Part shown: positions 26,311-35,780 of the stretch, one piece after another
Numbering within the stretch: position 1 is the first letter of the stretch
Layout of the letters: each line of letters starts with the position of its first letter
Source: Gp1-AA122 sp035631655
GTDB taxonomy: Bacteria > Acidobacteriota > Terriglobia > Terriglobales > Acidobacteriaceae
Direction: 5' to 3'
NCBI GenBank assembly: GCA_035631655.1
Contig: DASQIH010000241.1
Coordinates: 1-64,000 of the forward strand
DNA: 64,000 bases
Made by a program: the position numbers and the translations under genes
The notes under the pieces: generated by a model
What the model saw: only the letters and a program-made list of their open reading frames with translations
What the model was told of the DNA's origin: nothing
Databases searched by the model: none

Positions 26311-26895
26311 TCAATGGTCGTATAAGACATGACGCGCGTACTCCTTCTCAATTTCGGGGTCCTCCGCAAAGCTTTGATGGAGGATCCAAATTCCTTCAGG
26401 ATTCGCTAGGAAAATCAGGCCGCGGCGTTCATCTCGGCTCATAACGGTCACGCCCGAAAATTCGCGGGCCACCTTCGGCTGCTTGGGATCCGAGAAATCC
26501 ATGATCCGGATTGTCTGGGGAGTAGCCCCCGGCACGTTCGTGGCCTGATCGCTTATGAGCGCCGCGGTCCCAGCTACCGCAAACAGGCTCCCCGATCCAC
26601 CGTTTGGCACTGACGGGATATCGGCCAGAACCACGGGCTGTGTGGTCTTCGAGACATCAATCAGGGTGACGCTCTTGCCGTCTCCGTGTTCAACGTATAG
26701 GTAATAGCTGCTGTAATGTTGCGTTGTAAGGAATCGCGCCACTGCCCCGCCTGTCGGCGGAATGTGGCCGACAACTTCAATCGCATCTTGCGGATCTTTT
26801 GGTGGCGGTTTCTTGTTCTTCCCTTTTCCCTCGACAGCTGGTGATAGTACAAGGACGATTATGCCAACCAGCAGCGTCAGCCGGCGTAGATTCAT
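26311..26895 (-). CDS. Secreted LVIVD/beta-propeller-like hypothetical protein
   Basis: A 194-aa exported protein. The signal peptide is LRRLTLLVGIIVLVLSPAVEG, followed by KGKNKKPPP and strands of the type YYLYVEHGDGKSVTLIDVSK and IRIMDFSDPKQPKVA, which resemble LVIVD repeats of incomplete beta-propellers. The ATG at 26895 follows AAAGGTGG and is preferred to 26952. It is downstream of the second RND pump and another exported protein. Function unknown. Confidence 0.65.
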   Translation of the reverse strand: MNLRRLTLLVGIIVLVLSPAVEGKGKNKKPPPKDPQDAIEVVGHIPPTGGAVARFLTTQHYSSYYLYVEHGDGKSVTLIDVSKTTQPVVLADIPSVPNGGSGSLFAVAGTAALISDQATNVPGATPQTIRIMDFSDPKQPKVAREFSGVTVMSRDERRGLIFLANPEGIWILHQSFAEDPEIEKEYARHVLYDH

Positions 26896-26948
26896 GATCC
26901 ACCTTTCTTTCTTGCAGATGAGTTTCAGTTCGTTGCCGTAGGTAGCTA

Positions 26949-27464
26949 TCATTGGACGTCGAAGTAGACATCGATCGCGCGGAATCGCCGAATTCTCCAG
27001 CCGTCATCCTCCGCATGGTCCGTAGTCTTCGCGCTAACTGTGCAGTTCCCAGTGGGCTTCACTCTCGGCCCCGAAAGGAAACGAGAGCGTCGCTCCTGTA
27101 CAACCGCGCAAACCGTTTTCCGTCCATCGCGTTCATAGACGATGGCGTGAGTGGATGGCTCGTAGACCAGGCCTGGAATTTGGGCGTAGGTAGGCTCGGG
27201 AATGTGCCCGTCCTCTTCAGCGAACACCATCTGATCCCGATACATATAGTCGACGACCACCCGGGCCCGGGCGGTTTCCTCGTTCACTTCGAAGTAGTAG
27301 CCGGACATGGATACCGGTTCGGGTAGACCTGGACCAGAGTAGGGAGTGAACTCGGCCGGGACAGTCGCGATCTTGATGCTTGTGCTTGCGTATACTAACG
27401 GTACTGGCAAGAGGAACCCCAGCACGGCGAGAAACAGCTTGATCGAGTCATTCATGGCGGACAT
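26949..27464 (-). CDS. Exported hypothetical protein, about 171 aa
   Basis: The N-terminus NDSIKLFLAVLGFLLPVPLVYA is a signal peptide; the rest is a beta-rich domain ending in RAIDVYFDVQ, with no recognised family. AGGAGG precedes the start region; either ATG 27464 or 27455 could be used. It overlaps the permease stop, so it is co-translated with the second efflux pump and may assist it in the periplasm (inference). Confidence 0.6.
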   Translation of the reverse strand: MSAMNDSIKLFLAVLGFLLPVPLVYASTSIKIATVPAEFTPYSGPGLPEPVSMSGYYFEVNEETARARVVVDYMYRDQMVFAEEDGHIPEPTYAQIPGLVYEPSTHAIVYERDGRKTVCAVVQERRSRFLSGPRVKPTGNCTVSAKTTDHAEDDGWRIRRFRAIDVYFDVQ

Positions 27465-30400
27465 CAGTCCTCCTGCCATATGCGAAGCAAAACGCAGCGG
27501 GCACGATGAACACTGTGAATACGACCGACACCGAGAGGCCACCGATAAGAGCGCGAGCTAGAGGCGCATACGATTCGCTGCCCTCGCCGAGCTTAAATGC
27601 CATCGGCAAAAGCCCGATAACCGTGGCAAGCGATGTCATGAGCACGGGGCGGAGTCGAACGCGACATGCCGTTGCCACTGCTTCGCGGACATTCATGCCC
27701 TCCCGGCGCAGGTGGTGAGCAAACTCCACGATCAAAATGCTGTTCGACATCGTGATTCCTGCCAGCATCACCACGCCCATAAGCGACATTACGTTCAGCG
27801 TCGTCCCTGTGGACAACAGCGTGAAGAGAACACCGGTCAAACCAGGAGGGAATGCAAGCAGGATGATCAACGGATCGACAAAAGACCGGAATTGCGCGAC
27901 CAGGATCAGATACAGCAACAGAACGGAAAGCGACAAGCCGAGGGCGAAGCTCTTAAACGAGGCGCGCATCCCTTCGACCATTCCTCTTACAGTCACGTCA
28001 ATGCCCGCCGGAAGCTTCGAGCGAGCAATCAACGCGTTCACATCGTCCGCAATCGACCCAAGGCCCTCTTCAAGAGGACGAACGTAAATGTCGAGAACGC
28101 GTCGGATCTGGTAGTGATCGACTTCAGTAGGCGCCTCGAAACGGCTGATCGTGCTGACCATGTCGAGACGCGTCGGCCGCTTCAATCCCGCACCATGGAG
28201 CGGAATCGATCGTAGATCGAGCAGGTTCTTGATTTGCTGCTCGGGGTACTGGACATTCAAGAAATAGTTATTGTTGTTTTTCGGGTCGACCCAGACATTC
28301 GGGGCAACCATTTGGTTCGATGTGAGCGCGGTGATGACGTTCTGTACGACCTCCTTTTGACTTAGGCCGAGCTCACCCGCACGGGTCCGATCGATTTCGA
28401 GCCTCAGAGCTGGGTAGTCGAGGTCCTGCGGAATATAGGCATCGGCAACTCCGTGAATGCGCCGAATCTGTTGCGCCAAATCCAGCGTGGTTTGATAGCT
28501 CGCCTGGAGATCGGTTCCCCCAACCTGAATATCAATCGGCGCGGCAAGCCCGAGGTTCAAAACGGCATCGACCAGACTGCCTGATGAGAAGTACGCAGCC
28601 AGTTCTGGCATTTCCTCTTGCATGCGAGCTTTCACCCGCGACATGTACTCGAAGCTATCGATTCGATGACCGGTCTTGAGACCGACCTGTACGAACGCGG
28701 TGTGCATGGCAGCATTCGATGTATAGATCGCGGAGAAACCTGGATCGACGCCGATGTTTGAGACGATCATCCCCAAATCGCTCTCGGGAATGGTGCGGCG
28801 AATAAGGTCCTCCAAACGTGCTATTTCCGCCTCTGTTTCACTGAGCTTCGTCCCGGAGGGAGCCTTCACGTTGACGACAAACTGGCCGGCGTCGGTTCGG
28901 GGGAAAAACGCTAGTTCGAGCCGTGGAAACATGAGCAAGCTTGCTGCAAACCCGACAGTGCATACGACGAGGCAAGTAACCGGACGGCGCAGGACGATGC
29001 CGACGAGAATGTCGTATATGCCCAGAAATCCGGCGAACCCTCGATTGAACGCAGCATTGAAGCGCTGGCCGACGCCTTCTTTGGACCGCGAAAGCTCATG
29101 TTCAGGGCTAATTGCCGCGTGCTTCATGAATCTGGCGCAAAATAGAGGCACGACCGTCATCGCCACGAAGTATGAAGCGAACAGCGAGAGCACAACGGCC
29201 AGTGCGAGTGATGAGAACAGGAATTTGCTGACTCCATACAGGAGCGTGACCGGGAAGAAAACCACAACGGTCGTTAGCGTGGCCGCCAGGACAGGAAGTG
29301 CTACTTCCTTACCACCCTTTTCCGCCGCCACGGCCGGCGGATCGCCCATCTCCAGATGCCGATAAATGTTTTCCAGTACCACCACGGAGTTGTCAATCAG
29401 TCGTGAAAGAGCGAGAGCCAGACCGCCGAGCACCATCGTGTTCACTGAACTTCCGCCAATCTGCAACGCAATGAAGGTCGCCAGCGCCGATAGCGGGATG
29501 GAAAAAAACACGGCAATCGTTGCCCGCATGCTCCCGAGAAAGATGAGAATCATTAGCGAGGTCAACAGAAGCCCGATACCGCCTTCATCGAGTAGCGTGC
29601 GGATTGCGGTCTTCACGAATTGCGACTGATCGAAGACAACCCGGGTTGAAAGTGAGGCCGGAACATCGAACAGGCGCTTCAACTTTTCACGGACGCCATC
29701 GACAACGGCGATCGTGTTGGAGTCGCCACCCTGCTTCAGAACGGGCAGGTACACGGATCTCTGCCCGTCAACCCGCACCGCGTTGTATTGCAGGGAATAT
29801 GCGTCCTTGGCTTCACCGATGTCGGAGACCCTGACCGGGTTGTCTCCCGAAAGCTTGATGGGTACGCGGTTGATGTCTTCGACTTTGCTGACCTGACTGT
29901 TGGCGTAAATGTTGTAGTCGTACTTGCCGATTTGAACGTCGCCGGCCGGCAGTACGAGGTTCGATTCGTTCATGGCGCGAACGACATCCATCAGGCTCAT
30001 CTGGCGCGCTTCCAGCTTGGACGGATCGGCGTAAAGCATGATTTCGCGCCAGCGTCCGCCGAATGGTTGCGGAACGGCGGCTCCCGCAACGCTCGCCAAC
30101 TGGTTGCGAAGGACGTTCTGGGCAAGGTCCTTGAGTTGCGTTTCGCTGAGATCCTCGCCGCGGAGCGTCACGAGGCACACTGGCAAGCTGGATGCGTCCA
30201 TCTTCAGCACGAATGGCGGCAGCGTGCCGGGCGGCAGGTGGCTAATCTCCGCCATCGCCAGACTGGCGATCGTTGTTACGGCGGAGTCCGGATTTGTGCC
30301 CGGTTGAAAGTAGACCTTAATCAAACTGACGCCCGCGAGAGACCGCGATTCCATGTGATCGATTCCACTCGCGAGCGTGAAGAACCGTTCCAGGTGATAG

Positions 30401-30585
30401 GTGATGTTGCCTTCGATCTGCTCGGGCGGCATCCCGGAGTAGAACGTCGCGACCGCGACCACCGGGATGTTCATCGCGGGGAATAGGTCAACCGGCATTC
30501 TGATAACAGCAACCGTGCCCACGATCGTGATCACGAGACAAATCACAACGATCAAGTACGGCGTTCGAATCGCAAATCGTGACAT
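27448..30585 (-). CDS. RND efflux permease, module 2
   Basis: A 1045-aa RND transporter with the same twelve-helix layout (RMPVDLFPAMNIPVV after helix 1). Helix 4 reads ALSRLIDNSVVVLENIYRH: Asp is followed by Asn at the site of the Asp pair. Helix 10 reads GITMSNSILIVEFAHH, which lacks the relay lysine. It is related to the module-1 pump but clearly diverged. Adaptor, channel and DUF190 genes precede it on the same strand, three bases upstream in the case of the adaptor. Confidence 0.95.
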   Translation of the reverse strand: MSRFAIRTPYLIVVICLVITIVGTVAVIRMPVDLFPAMNIPVVAVATFYSGMPPEQIEGNITYHLERFFTLASGIDHMESRSLAGVSLIKVYFQPGTNPDSAVTTIASLAMAEISHLPPGTLPPFVLKMDASSLPVCLVTLRGEDLSETQLKDLAQNVLRNQLASVAGAAVPQPFGGRWREIMLYADPSKLEARQMSLMDVVRAMNESNLVLPAGDVQIGKYDYNIYANSQVSKVEDINRVPIKLSGDNPVRVSDIGEAKDAYSLQYNAVRVDGQRSVYLPVLKQGGDSNTIAVVDGVREKLKRLFDVPASLSTRVVFDQSQFVKTAIRTLLDEGGIGLLLTSLMILIFLGSMRATIAVFFSIPLSALATFIALQIGGSSVNTMVLGGLALALSRLIDNSVVVLENIYRHLEMGDPPAVAAEKGGKEVALPVLAATLTTVVVFFPVTLLYGVSKFLFSSLALAVVLSLFASYFVAMTVVPLFCARFMKHAAISPEHELSRSKEGVGQRFNAAFNRGFAGFLGIYDILVGIVLRRPVTCLVVCTVGFAASLLMFPRLELAFFPRTDAGQFVVNVKAPSGTKLSETEAEIARLEDLIRRTIPESDLGMIVSNIGVDPGFSAIYTSNAAMHTAFVQVGLKTGHRIDSFEYMSRVKARMQEEMPELAAYFSSGSLVDAVLNLGLAAPIDIQVGGTDLQASYQTTLDLAQQIRRIHGVADAYIPQDLDYPALRLEIDRTRAGELGLSQKEVVQNVITALTSNQMVAPNVWVDPKNNNNYFLNVQYPEQQIKNLLDLRSIPLHGAGLKRPTRLDMVSTISRFEAPTEVDHYQIRRVLDIYVRPLEEGLGSIADDVNALIARSKLPAGIDVTVRGMVEGMRASFKSFALGLSLSVLLLYLILVAQFRSFVDPLIILLAFPPGLTGVLFTLLSTGTTLNVMSLMGVVMLAGITMSNSILIVEFAHHLRREGMNVREAVATACRVRLRPVLMTSLATVIGLLPMAFKLGEGSESYAPLARALIGGLSVSVVFTVFIVPAAFCFAYGRRTDVRHE

Positions 30586-30587
30586 GG

Positions 30588-31817
30588 CTAGTGGACCTGT
30601 GCTTCGAGCGGCCGAACCTGCACTTGTTGGCCTTCCTTTAATCCAGCGCGTCGGCCAACGACGACCGTGTCGCCGTCTTGCAAGCCTGATCGAACTTCGA
30701 TGCGCTGATCGGTTTCGACACCGGTCGAAACGGGGAGGATGTGAATCATTCCAGTCCGATCGACCGAATACACGCGCGGAGATGGTCCGCTTCGATCCAC
30801 TGCCTCGATGGGGACCACCAAAACATTGTTGCGCTCGTCGAGACGCAGGGTTACTTCCGCATACATGCCGGGAATGAGCGTGAATGTCGGGTTAGGAACA
30901 TCGACTTCGGTATCCATCGTTCGCGTCGATTCCTGGATCTTGTCCGCGAAGCGGGCAACACGTCCGGGGAATGTTCTGCCGAGAGAGGACACCTTCACGT
31001 CCAAGGTCTCGCCGACACGAATTCGAGCAACCACCGATTCCGGCACGGGCAAAATCAAACGCAGCAGATTGTTTTGTGAAAGCTGCACAACGGGCATCGC
31101 TTGTGATTGAGAGGCTGTGCCTGCCTGGATCATCGATCCGGCATTCGCGTAGCGCTTGGTAACAACGCCCTCGTAGGGAGCAGAGATCGTCGTGTACTTG
31201 TGCAGAGTCTGAAGCCGGCCCTGTTCAGCGCGCGCGACACGCGTCCGCTGTTCCGCCGTCCGCAGATTGGACTTGGCCACGGAAACTTGCGCCTCGGCCA
31301 CGAGGTCGCGCGACCGCGCTTCGTCCACTTCCTGTTGCGGAACCAAACCTGGCTCCTTCTTGATTACATCGCCGATTCTGGTGGAGGAAAGATGGGCCAG
31401 GTCGTGAGCGGCCTCGGCTCGTTTCAACTCGTCCTGAGCCGATGCGATTTCGGAGTCGGCTTGGTCGATCGAGGCAGCCGCCTTCGCGAGATCATCTTCC
31501 ATCTCGGGGATTTCAAGAGTTGCCAGAAGCTGGCCCTCGCGCACGTGGTCTCCGATATCGACTGTGATCGATCGGACATAACCGGCGACCTTAGCCATCA
31601 AGTCGACCTGCTGAAACGGCTGGAACTCCGCGGTCAGGGCAAGATCGCTCTTGAGATCCGCGCGGGCTACCTTGGCAACGGGAACAACGGGCACGGCGTC
31701 GGCGGATGCGGTACTCTTCTCCGCTGCGGCGTCGGTTTTCGAGCAGGATGACAGGCATGACGCGCCCGCACAGATGAAAATCGTAAGCACCTGCCAACTG
31801 AACCCTCTGATCGTCAT
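30588..31817 (-). CDS. RND adaptor lipoprotein, module 2
   Basis: A 409-aa periplasmic adaptor. The signal sequence (VLTIFICAGASCLSSC) ends in a lipobox, LSSC, so the protein is probably lipid-anchored, unlike the module-1 adaptor. The barrel-sandwich and alpha-hairpin regions are typical (DLMAKVAGYVRSITVDIGDHV; ISAPYEGVVTKRYANAGS). The ATG at 31817, preceded by GGGAGC, is preferred to the far upstream start. It overlaps the channel stop by 4 bases. Confidence 0.92.
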   Translation of the reverse strand: MTIRGFSWQVLTIFICAGASCLSSCSKTDAAAEKSTASADAVPVVPVAKVARADLKSDLALTAEFQPFQQVDLMAKVAGYVRSITVDIGDHVREGQLLATLEIPEMEDDLAKAAASIDQADSEIASAQDELKRAEAAHDLAHLSSTRIGDVIKKEPGLVPQQEVDEARSRDLVAEAQVSVAKSNLRTAEQRTRVARAEQGRLQTLHKYTTISAPYEGVVTKRYANAGSMIQAGTASQSQAMPVVQLSQNNLLRLILPVPESVVARIRVGETLDVKVSSLGRTFPGRVARFADKIQESTRTMDTEVDVPNPTFTLIPGMYAEVTLRLDERNNVLVVPIEAVDRSGPSPRVYSVDRTGMIHILPVSTGVETDQRIEVRSGLQDGDTVVVGRRAGLKEGQQVQVRPLEAQVH

Positions 31818-33112
31818 CGCAAAGCTCCCATCACAAACGCTAAGGCTGCGCGCCGGCTGAGATATTCGTATTTCGCGCCCGCAGCCGCAATTTCGGCGGA
31901 GACCTGGCTGACCTGCGCCTGGTTCAACTCGACAATGCTGCCCAGACCGTTGTCGTATCGAACCTGGGCTAACCTTAGGCTCTGTTCCACCTGCGCGACG
32001 AGCCGCGCCGTAACGTCCAGGCGCCGGAAAGCTGTGTTCGCCGCGAGCCAAGCCACACGCACTTGTTCGGAAACCTGTACCGTCAGATCGTCAACATCAT
32101 GATCAATAGCCTCGGCACGCAATTGCGCTTCGGTTTGGCGGGCGGCATACAGTTTTCCGTTCAATACGGGAATGCTCACGTTCACTCCCGCGGCACTGTA
32201 TGTCCCGTGAAGCCGCGGATCGGTCGCCGGAAGCCCTCCAGCGACGCCTATAAGCGTGATCGTGGGGCGACTCAGAGCCCGTTCCGCATCAGCCAACCGA
32301 TGCGCCGCGTCACGATTCAATCGCAGCGCAACGAGATCCGGCCGTTCTTTGAGTGCCTGTGCAACGAGCAGCTCGGGATTTGGTTCGAGGCTGGCCGGCA
32401 AAGGCTCGTCGGTTACTTCGAATTCCCCGGCTTGGCCCTCACCAAGTGCCGCGGCAAGACGTGCGCGACTTGCCGCGACATCGTTTTCTGCTCTGACGAG
32501 CGCAAGTTCGGCATCGGAAGCAGCCACGTCCGCGAAACTGACGTCCAGAGTCGATTTGAGCGAACTCTGCACGAGCGTCCTGACCTGACGAAGTATTAGC
32601 TGACGATTCTGGACGACCGCCTGAGAAACCTTCAGAACCGTGTCGGCCGCAAGCGCCTGATAATAGGCTTGATCGACTTCGATCAGAACCACTGAGCGGG
32701 TATTCTCGACATTTTGTTGCTGCGCCGAAGCACGCAATTTAGCGGATTCCGCCAGGTTCGAAGTTCGGCCGAAATCGGTAATGAGCTGCCCAACGGTGAT
32801 GCCAGCAGCTACACGGGTATACAGGCTCGAAGTCTGTACCGTGCCAGCAGCAAGCGTCGAATTGTGCTCGGCGCCGACAGTCGTGAAATTCCCAGCGACA
32901 AACGGGTAATAGGCGGATCGGGATTCAGTGACGACCGCCTTTGCTGCTTGGGCCACAAGATTGGCCGAACTGATGCGTGGATGATTGCGCAATGCGATCT
33001 GCTCTGCTTCGGATAACGAAAGTCTTCTTGGCACCTGAGCCTGCGCGACGGCTAAACGCGCGGCGGAGCCGGCAGCGAGCAAGGCTATCGCGACAAGGGA
33101 GCGTTTCTGCAT
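31814..33112 (-). CDS. TolC-like outer-membrane channel, module 2
   Basis: A 432-aa outer-membrane efflux protein with a signal peptide (SLVAIALLAAGSAARLAVAQA) and two OEP repeats (RRLSLSEAEQIALRNHPRI). The start at 33112 immediately follows the DUF190 stop. It is the exit duct of the second tripartite pump, ordered DUF190, channel, adaptor, permease, exported protein. Confidence 0.9.
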   Translation of the reverse strand: MQKRSLVAIALLAAGSAARLAVAQAQVPRRLSLSEAEQIALRNHPRISSANLVAQAAKAVVTESRSAYYPFVAGNFTTVGAEHNSTLAAGTVQTSSLYTRVAAGITVGQLITDFGRTSNLAESAKLRASAQQQNVENTRSVVLIEVDQAYYQALAADTVLKVSQAVVQNRQLILRQVRTLVQSSLKSTLDVSFADVAASDAELALVRAENDVAASRARLAAALGEGQAGEFEVTDEPLPASLEPNPELLVAQALKERPDLVALRLNRDAAHRLADAERALSRPTITLIGVAGGLPATDPRLHGTYSAAGVNVSIPVLNGKLYAARQTEAQLRAEAIDHDVDDLTVQVSEQVRVAWLAANTAFRRLDVTARLVAQVEQSLRLAQVRYDNGLGSIVELNQAQVSQVSAEIAAAGAKYEYLSRRAALAFVMGALR

Positions 33113-33113
33113 C

Positions 33114-33461
33114 CTAGCTTCGTTCGTCTCGAACAGCCGCCTTGATGACCGTAGTCTCATGAGCCTCAATCAATCCGTCCGTGATGAGCTCACAGAGCGA
33201 GGGCAGGAGCGCATCCGCCGCCTCCTTCGTTTCGATGAACTCGATTCGTATGGGCAAATGTTCCTTTTCGGTCAGCCCGCCCTCGGTGGAGTGGGTTCGG
33301 TGGTGCGTACCAAATCCCGCCGCCGGCCGGATTAGCGTCGCGCCGGCGACGCCCCGCTCGCGCAGAAGCGTGAAGATTTCGTTGTATAAAAAATCGTGGC
33401 GAGCAGTCGTATCCTCGTTGAGATGAATCGTCACTTTCTTCGCTACACCAGCGGCCAGCAT
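33114..33461 (-). CDS. DUF190 protein
   Basis: A 115-aa PII-like fold protein of the DUF190 family: KKVTIHLNEDTTARHDFLYNEI, then VAGATLIRPAAGFG and LPIRIEFIETKE. Family members often sit beside ion or efflux transporters (fluoride channel, CrcB type) and may bind a nucleotide. It is the first gene of the minus-strand module-2 pump operon and is divergent from the regulator operon. Confidence 0.85.
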   Translation of the reverse strand: MLAAGVAKKVTIHLNEDTTARHDFLYNEIFTLLRERGVAGATLIRPAAGFGTHHRTHSTEGGLTEKEHLPIRIEFIETKEAADALLPSLCELITDGLIEAHETTVIKAAVRDERS

Positions 33462-33553
33462 CCAGTTGCCTCCCCGAGCGCGGACGAGCAGTACTGCGCA
33501 TCTTCAGTTCTTACCATCGAATGGCATGCGTTTTGCCTTATGAATCGCTGATC

Positions 33554-33580
33554 TTTTCCTGACAGCGGCGATCAGGAAAA
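33554..33580. promoter_or_regulatory. Inverted-repeat operator between the divergent module-2 operons
   Basis: TTTTCCTGA and TCAGGAAAA are perfect 9-base arms with a 9-base spacer, in the gap between the DUF190 operon and the regulator gene. TATCAGGAT follows directly. The same motif occurs upstream of module 1 at 25283-25317. It is probably bound by one or both OmpR-type regulators, and it could control transcription in both directions. Confidence 0.65.
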
Positions 33581-33634
33581 TATCAGGATGCCGTCAGTTG
33601 CGAAGGGAGCCGCTCTGCTCCTATAAAGGGAAAC

Positions 33635-34321
33635 GTGCAGATCCTTGTGGTTGAGGACGAGCAGAAGATGGCCAAGGCCCTCCGGGAAGGGCTGGAGGCG
33701 GACGGGTATGCGGTTCGTGTTGCCCACACCGGCGAGGAGGGGTTCTATTTGATGAACGCCCAGCCTTTCGATCTGGCAGTGCTGGATGTGATGTTGCCCG
33801 GTCATGATGGCTTCGAAATCCTCTCAACGATCCGCAGGCGTGGCATCAAGACCCCGGTTCTGCTGCTCACGTCGCGAGATGCCGTGGAAGATCGCGTGAG
33901 GGGACTCGACATTGGCGCCGATGATTACCTCGTCAAACCGTTCGCGTTCCCGGAATTGTTGGCGCGGATTCGAGTGCTGTTGAGGAGAGGCAAAGCACCG
34001 GCTGTCGAGCGCTTCAAACTCGCCGACCTGGAACTGGACCAGGGGCGTCGTTCGGTGACACGCGCCGGTCAGGCAATCGAACTCACACCCCGAGAATTCG
34101 AATTGCTCGAATATCTTTTTCGCAATCGGGGCCGCGTCGTTTCACGCGAAATGCTCGCCCGTGATATCTGGAAGGAAACATCGCGCCAGACGCCGCTCGA
34201 CAACGTAATCGACGCGCAGATGGTTAGGCTCCGGAAGAAAATTGATGGGCAGTTTGAACCCAAGCTGTTGCATACGGTGAGAGGCGTGGGGTTCGTTCTG
34301 CGAGAGGGAGATGAATCGTAA
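33635..34321 (+). CDS. OmpR-type response regulator, efflux module 2
   Basis: A 228-aa response regulator. ILVVEDEQKMAKALREGLEADG opens the receiver domain, DLAVLDVMLPGHDG holds the Asp, and a C-terminal winged helix (REFELLEYLFRNRGRVVSR) binds DNA. The GTG at 33635 is preceded by AAAGGGA. It is close in sequence to the module-1 regulator (DDYLVKPFAFPELLARIR is shared), so the two modules probably arose by duplication. It is coupled to the downstream kinase by an 11-base overlap. Confidence 0.92.
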   Translation: MQILVVEDEQKMAKALREGLEADGYAVRVAHTGEEGFYLMNAQPFDLAVLDVMLPGHDGFEILSTIRRRGIKTPVLLLTSRDAVEDRVRGLDIGADDYLVKPFAFPELLARIRVLLRRGKAPAVERFKLADLELDQGRRSVTRAGQAIELTPREFELLEYLFRNRGRVVSREMLARDIWKETSRQTPLDNVIDAQMVRLRKKIDGQFEPKLLHTVRGVGFVLREGDES

Positions 34322-35780
34322 AGTGCGACTGCGCCCACGCCATCTCCGTACACGTCTGACGCTCTCGTACGTTTCAGGGCTGGCGATTCTGCTTGTGCTG
34401 GCATGGGCCGGCACGTGTGGCCTCCTCTTCTGGCAGTTGCGCAATCAACTTGGACATTTTTCGATTCAGGAGATCGAGACTGTAGAAGGGTTGCTCTACT
34501 TCACGCCTCAGGGACAACTGCGGTTGAAGGAGGATTACCATAATCATTCAGAATCGAAAGACGTCATCGAGCGGTATCTGGAAGTTCGTGATGCTGACGG
34601 CTCAGTGCTCTATCGAAACGAGCGACTTGGGGACCGCTCATTGGGAAATCCTCCGTTTCGGGGTGAGGGCGTCGGTGGCTATTCTGAGCGATCTGAGCGG
34701 CTCTCGGATGGAACCCGCATGCGAGTTGTTAGCCGCGTACATGTACTTGACGGACGACCACTCCTAATTCGGCTCGCACATAGCGAAGAGCCTTTGTACG
34801 AACGCCTTCGCGACCTGTCGCTGGCGTCCCTTGTCATCCTCCCAATCGTCCTGCTGATCGCGTGGTTCGCGGGGTACGGACTGGCGCGCCGCGCGCTGAG
34901 TCCGATCGAGAAGATGGCCCGCGAAGCACAGGAGATCACGCCCGAAAAGCTTCATGCCCGCTTGCGGGTTGATGACGCGGATGATGAGCTAGGGCAATTA
35001 GCAAGGGTGTTCAACGAAACCCTAGCGCGTCTTGAGCGGGCCTTCGAACAGCTTCGCCGATTTACATCCGACGCATCGCACGAGCTTCGGACACCACTGG
35101 CCATGATCAGGAGTGTCGGCGAGGTTGGACTACAAAAAGACGGAAGCCGAGCTGAATACCGGGACATCGTGGGAAGCATGCTTGAGGAGGTCAACCGACT
35201 GACTTCTTTGATCGACAACCTCCTGACGATTTCCCGTGCGGACTCGGGACATATCCAACTCCACCGAACGACGGTCCCGATGTTGGCCTTGGCGCGCGAA
35301 GCTGCGGCATTGTTTGAAATCTTGACAGAAGAGAAATCCCAGACGCTGGATGTCGGCGGAGACGAAACGGCCCAAGTCGAAGGCGATCCGATTTTTCTGC
35401 GGCAGGCGCTGGTAAACATCATTCACAACGCCGTCAAGTACTCGCCGATCGGCGAGAGGATCTCGGTTGCCGTCCGGAATGGCGACAGTGCTCGTGTCGT
35501 GATCGAGATCAAGGACAACGGCCCCGGTATACCGTCTGAGGACCAACCGAAAGTATTTGACCGATTCTACAGGGTTGACAAAGCGCGCTGGCGTGAATCC
35601 GGCGGAGCCGGTCTGGGGCTCTCGATAGCGAAATGGGCGGTCGAAGCCAATGGCGGCACCGTATCACTACAAAGTGAAGTAAACGAGGGTTGCACCTTCC
35701 GAATCACCTTGCCGCGAGCAGCGATGCCGTCAAAACACGCGAAACCAGCAAGTCCAGTGCCGGCGCCGGAACATGCATAA
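34311..35780 (+). CDS. Sensor histidine kinase, efflux module 2
   Basis: A 489-aa CusS-type kinase. It has a membrane segment near residues 20-42 and a second one around 165-190, then HAMP, SHELRTPLAMIRS with the phosphorylated His, and the N (NIIHNAVKYSP), G1 (DNGPGIP) and G2 (GAGLGLSIAKW) boxes. It strongly resembles the module-1 kinase, including ETVEGLL and NEPPMY-like periplasmic patterns (HSEEPLYERL). It is followed by the ankyrin gene with a slight overlap. Confidence 0.92.
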   Translation: MNRKVRLRPRHLRTRLTLSYVSGLAILLVLAWAGTCGLLFWQLRNQLGHFSIQEIETVEGLLYFTPQGQLRLKEDYHNHSESKDVIERYLEVRDADGSVLYRNERLGDRSLGNPPFRGEGVGGYSERSERLSDGTRMRVVSRVHVLDGRPLLIRLAHSEEPLYERLRDLSLASLVILPIVLLIAWFAGYGLARRALSPIEKMAREAQEITPEKLHARLRVDDADDELGQLARVFNETLARLERAFEQLRRFTSDASHELRTPLAMIRSVGEVGLQKDGSRAEYRDIVGSMLEEVNRLTSLIDNLLTISRADSGHIQLHRTTVPMLALAREAAALFEILTEEKSQTLDVGGDETAQVEGDPIFLRQALVNIIHNAVKYSPIGERISVAVRNGDSARVVIEIKDNGPGIPSEDQPKVFDRFYRVDKARWRESGGAGLGLSIAKWAVEANGGTVSLQSEVNEGCTFRITLPRAAMPSKHAKPASPVPAPEHA

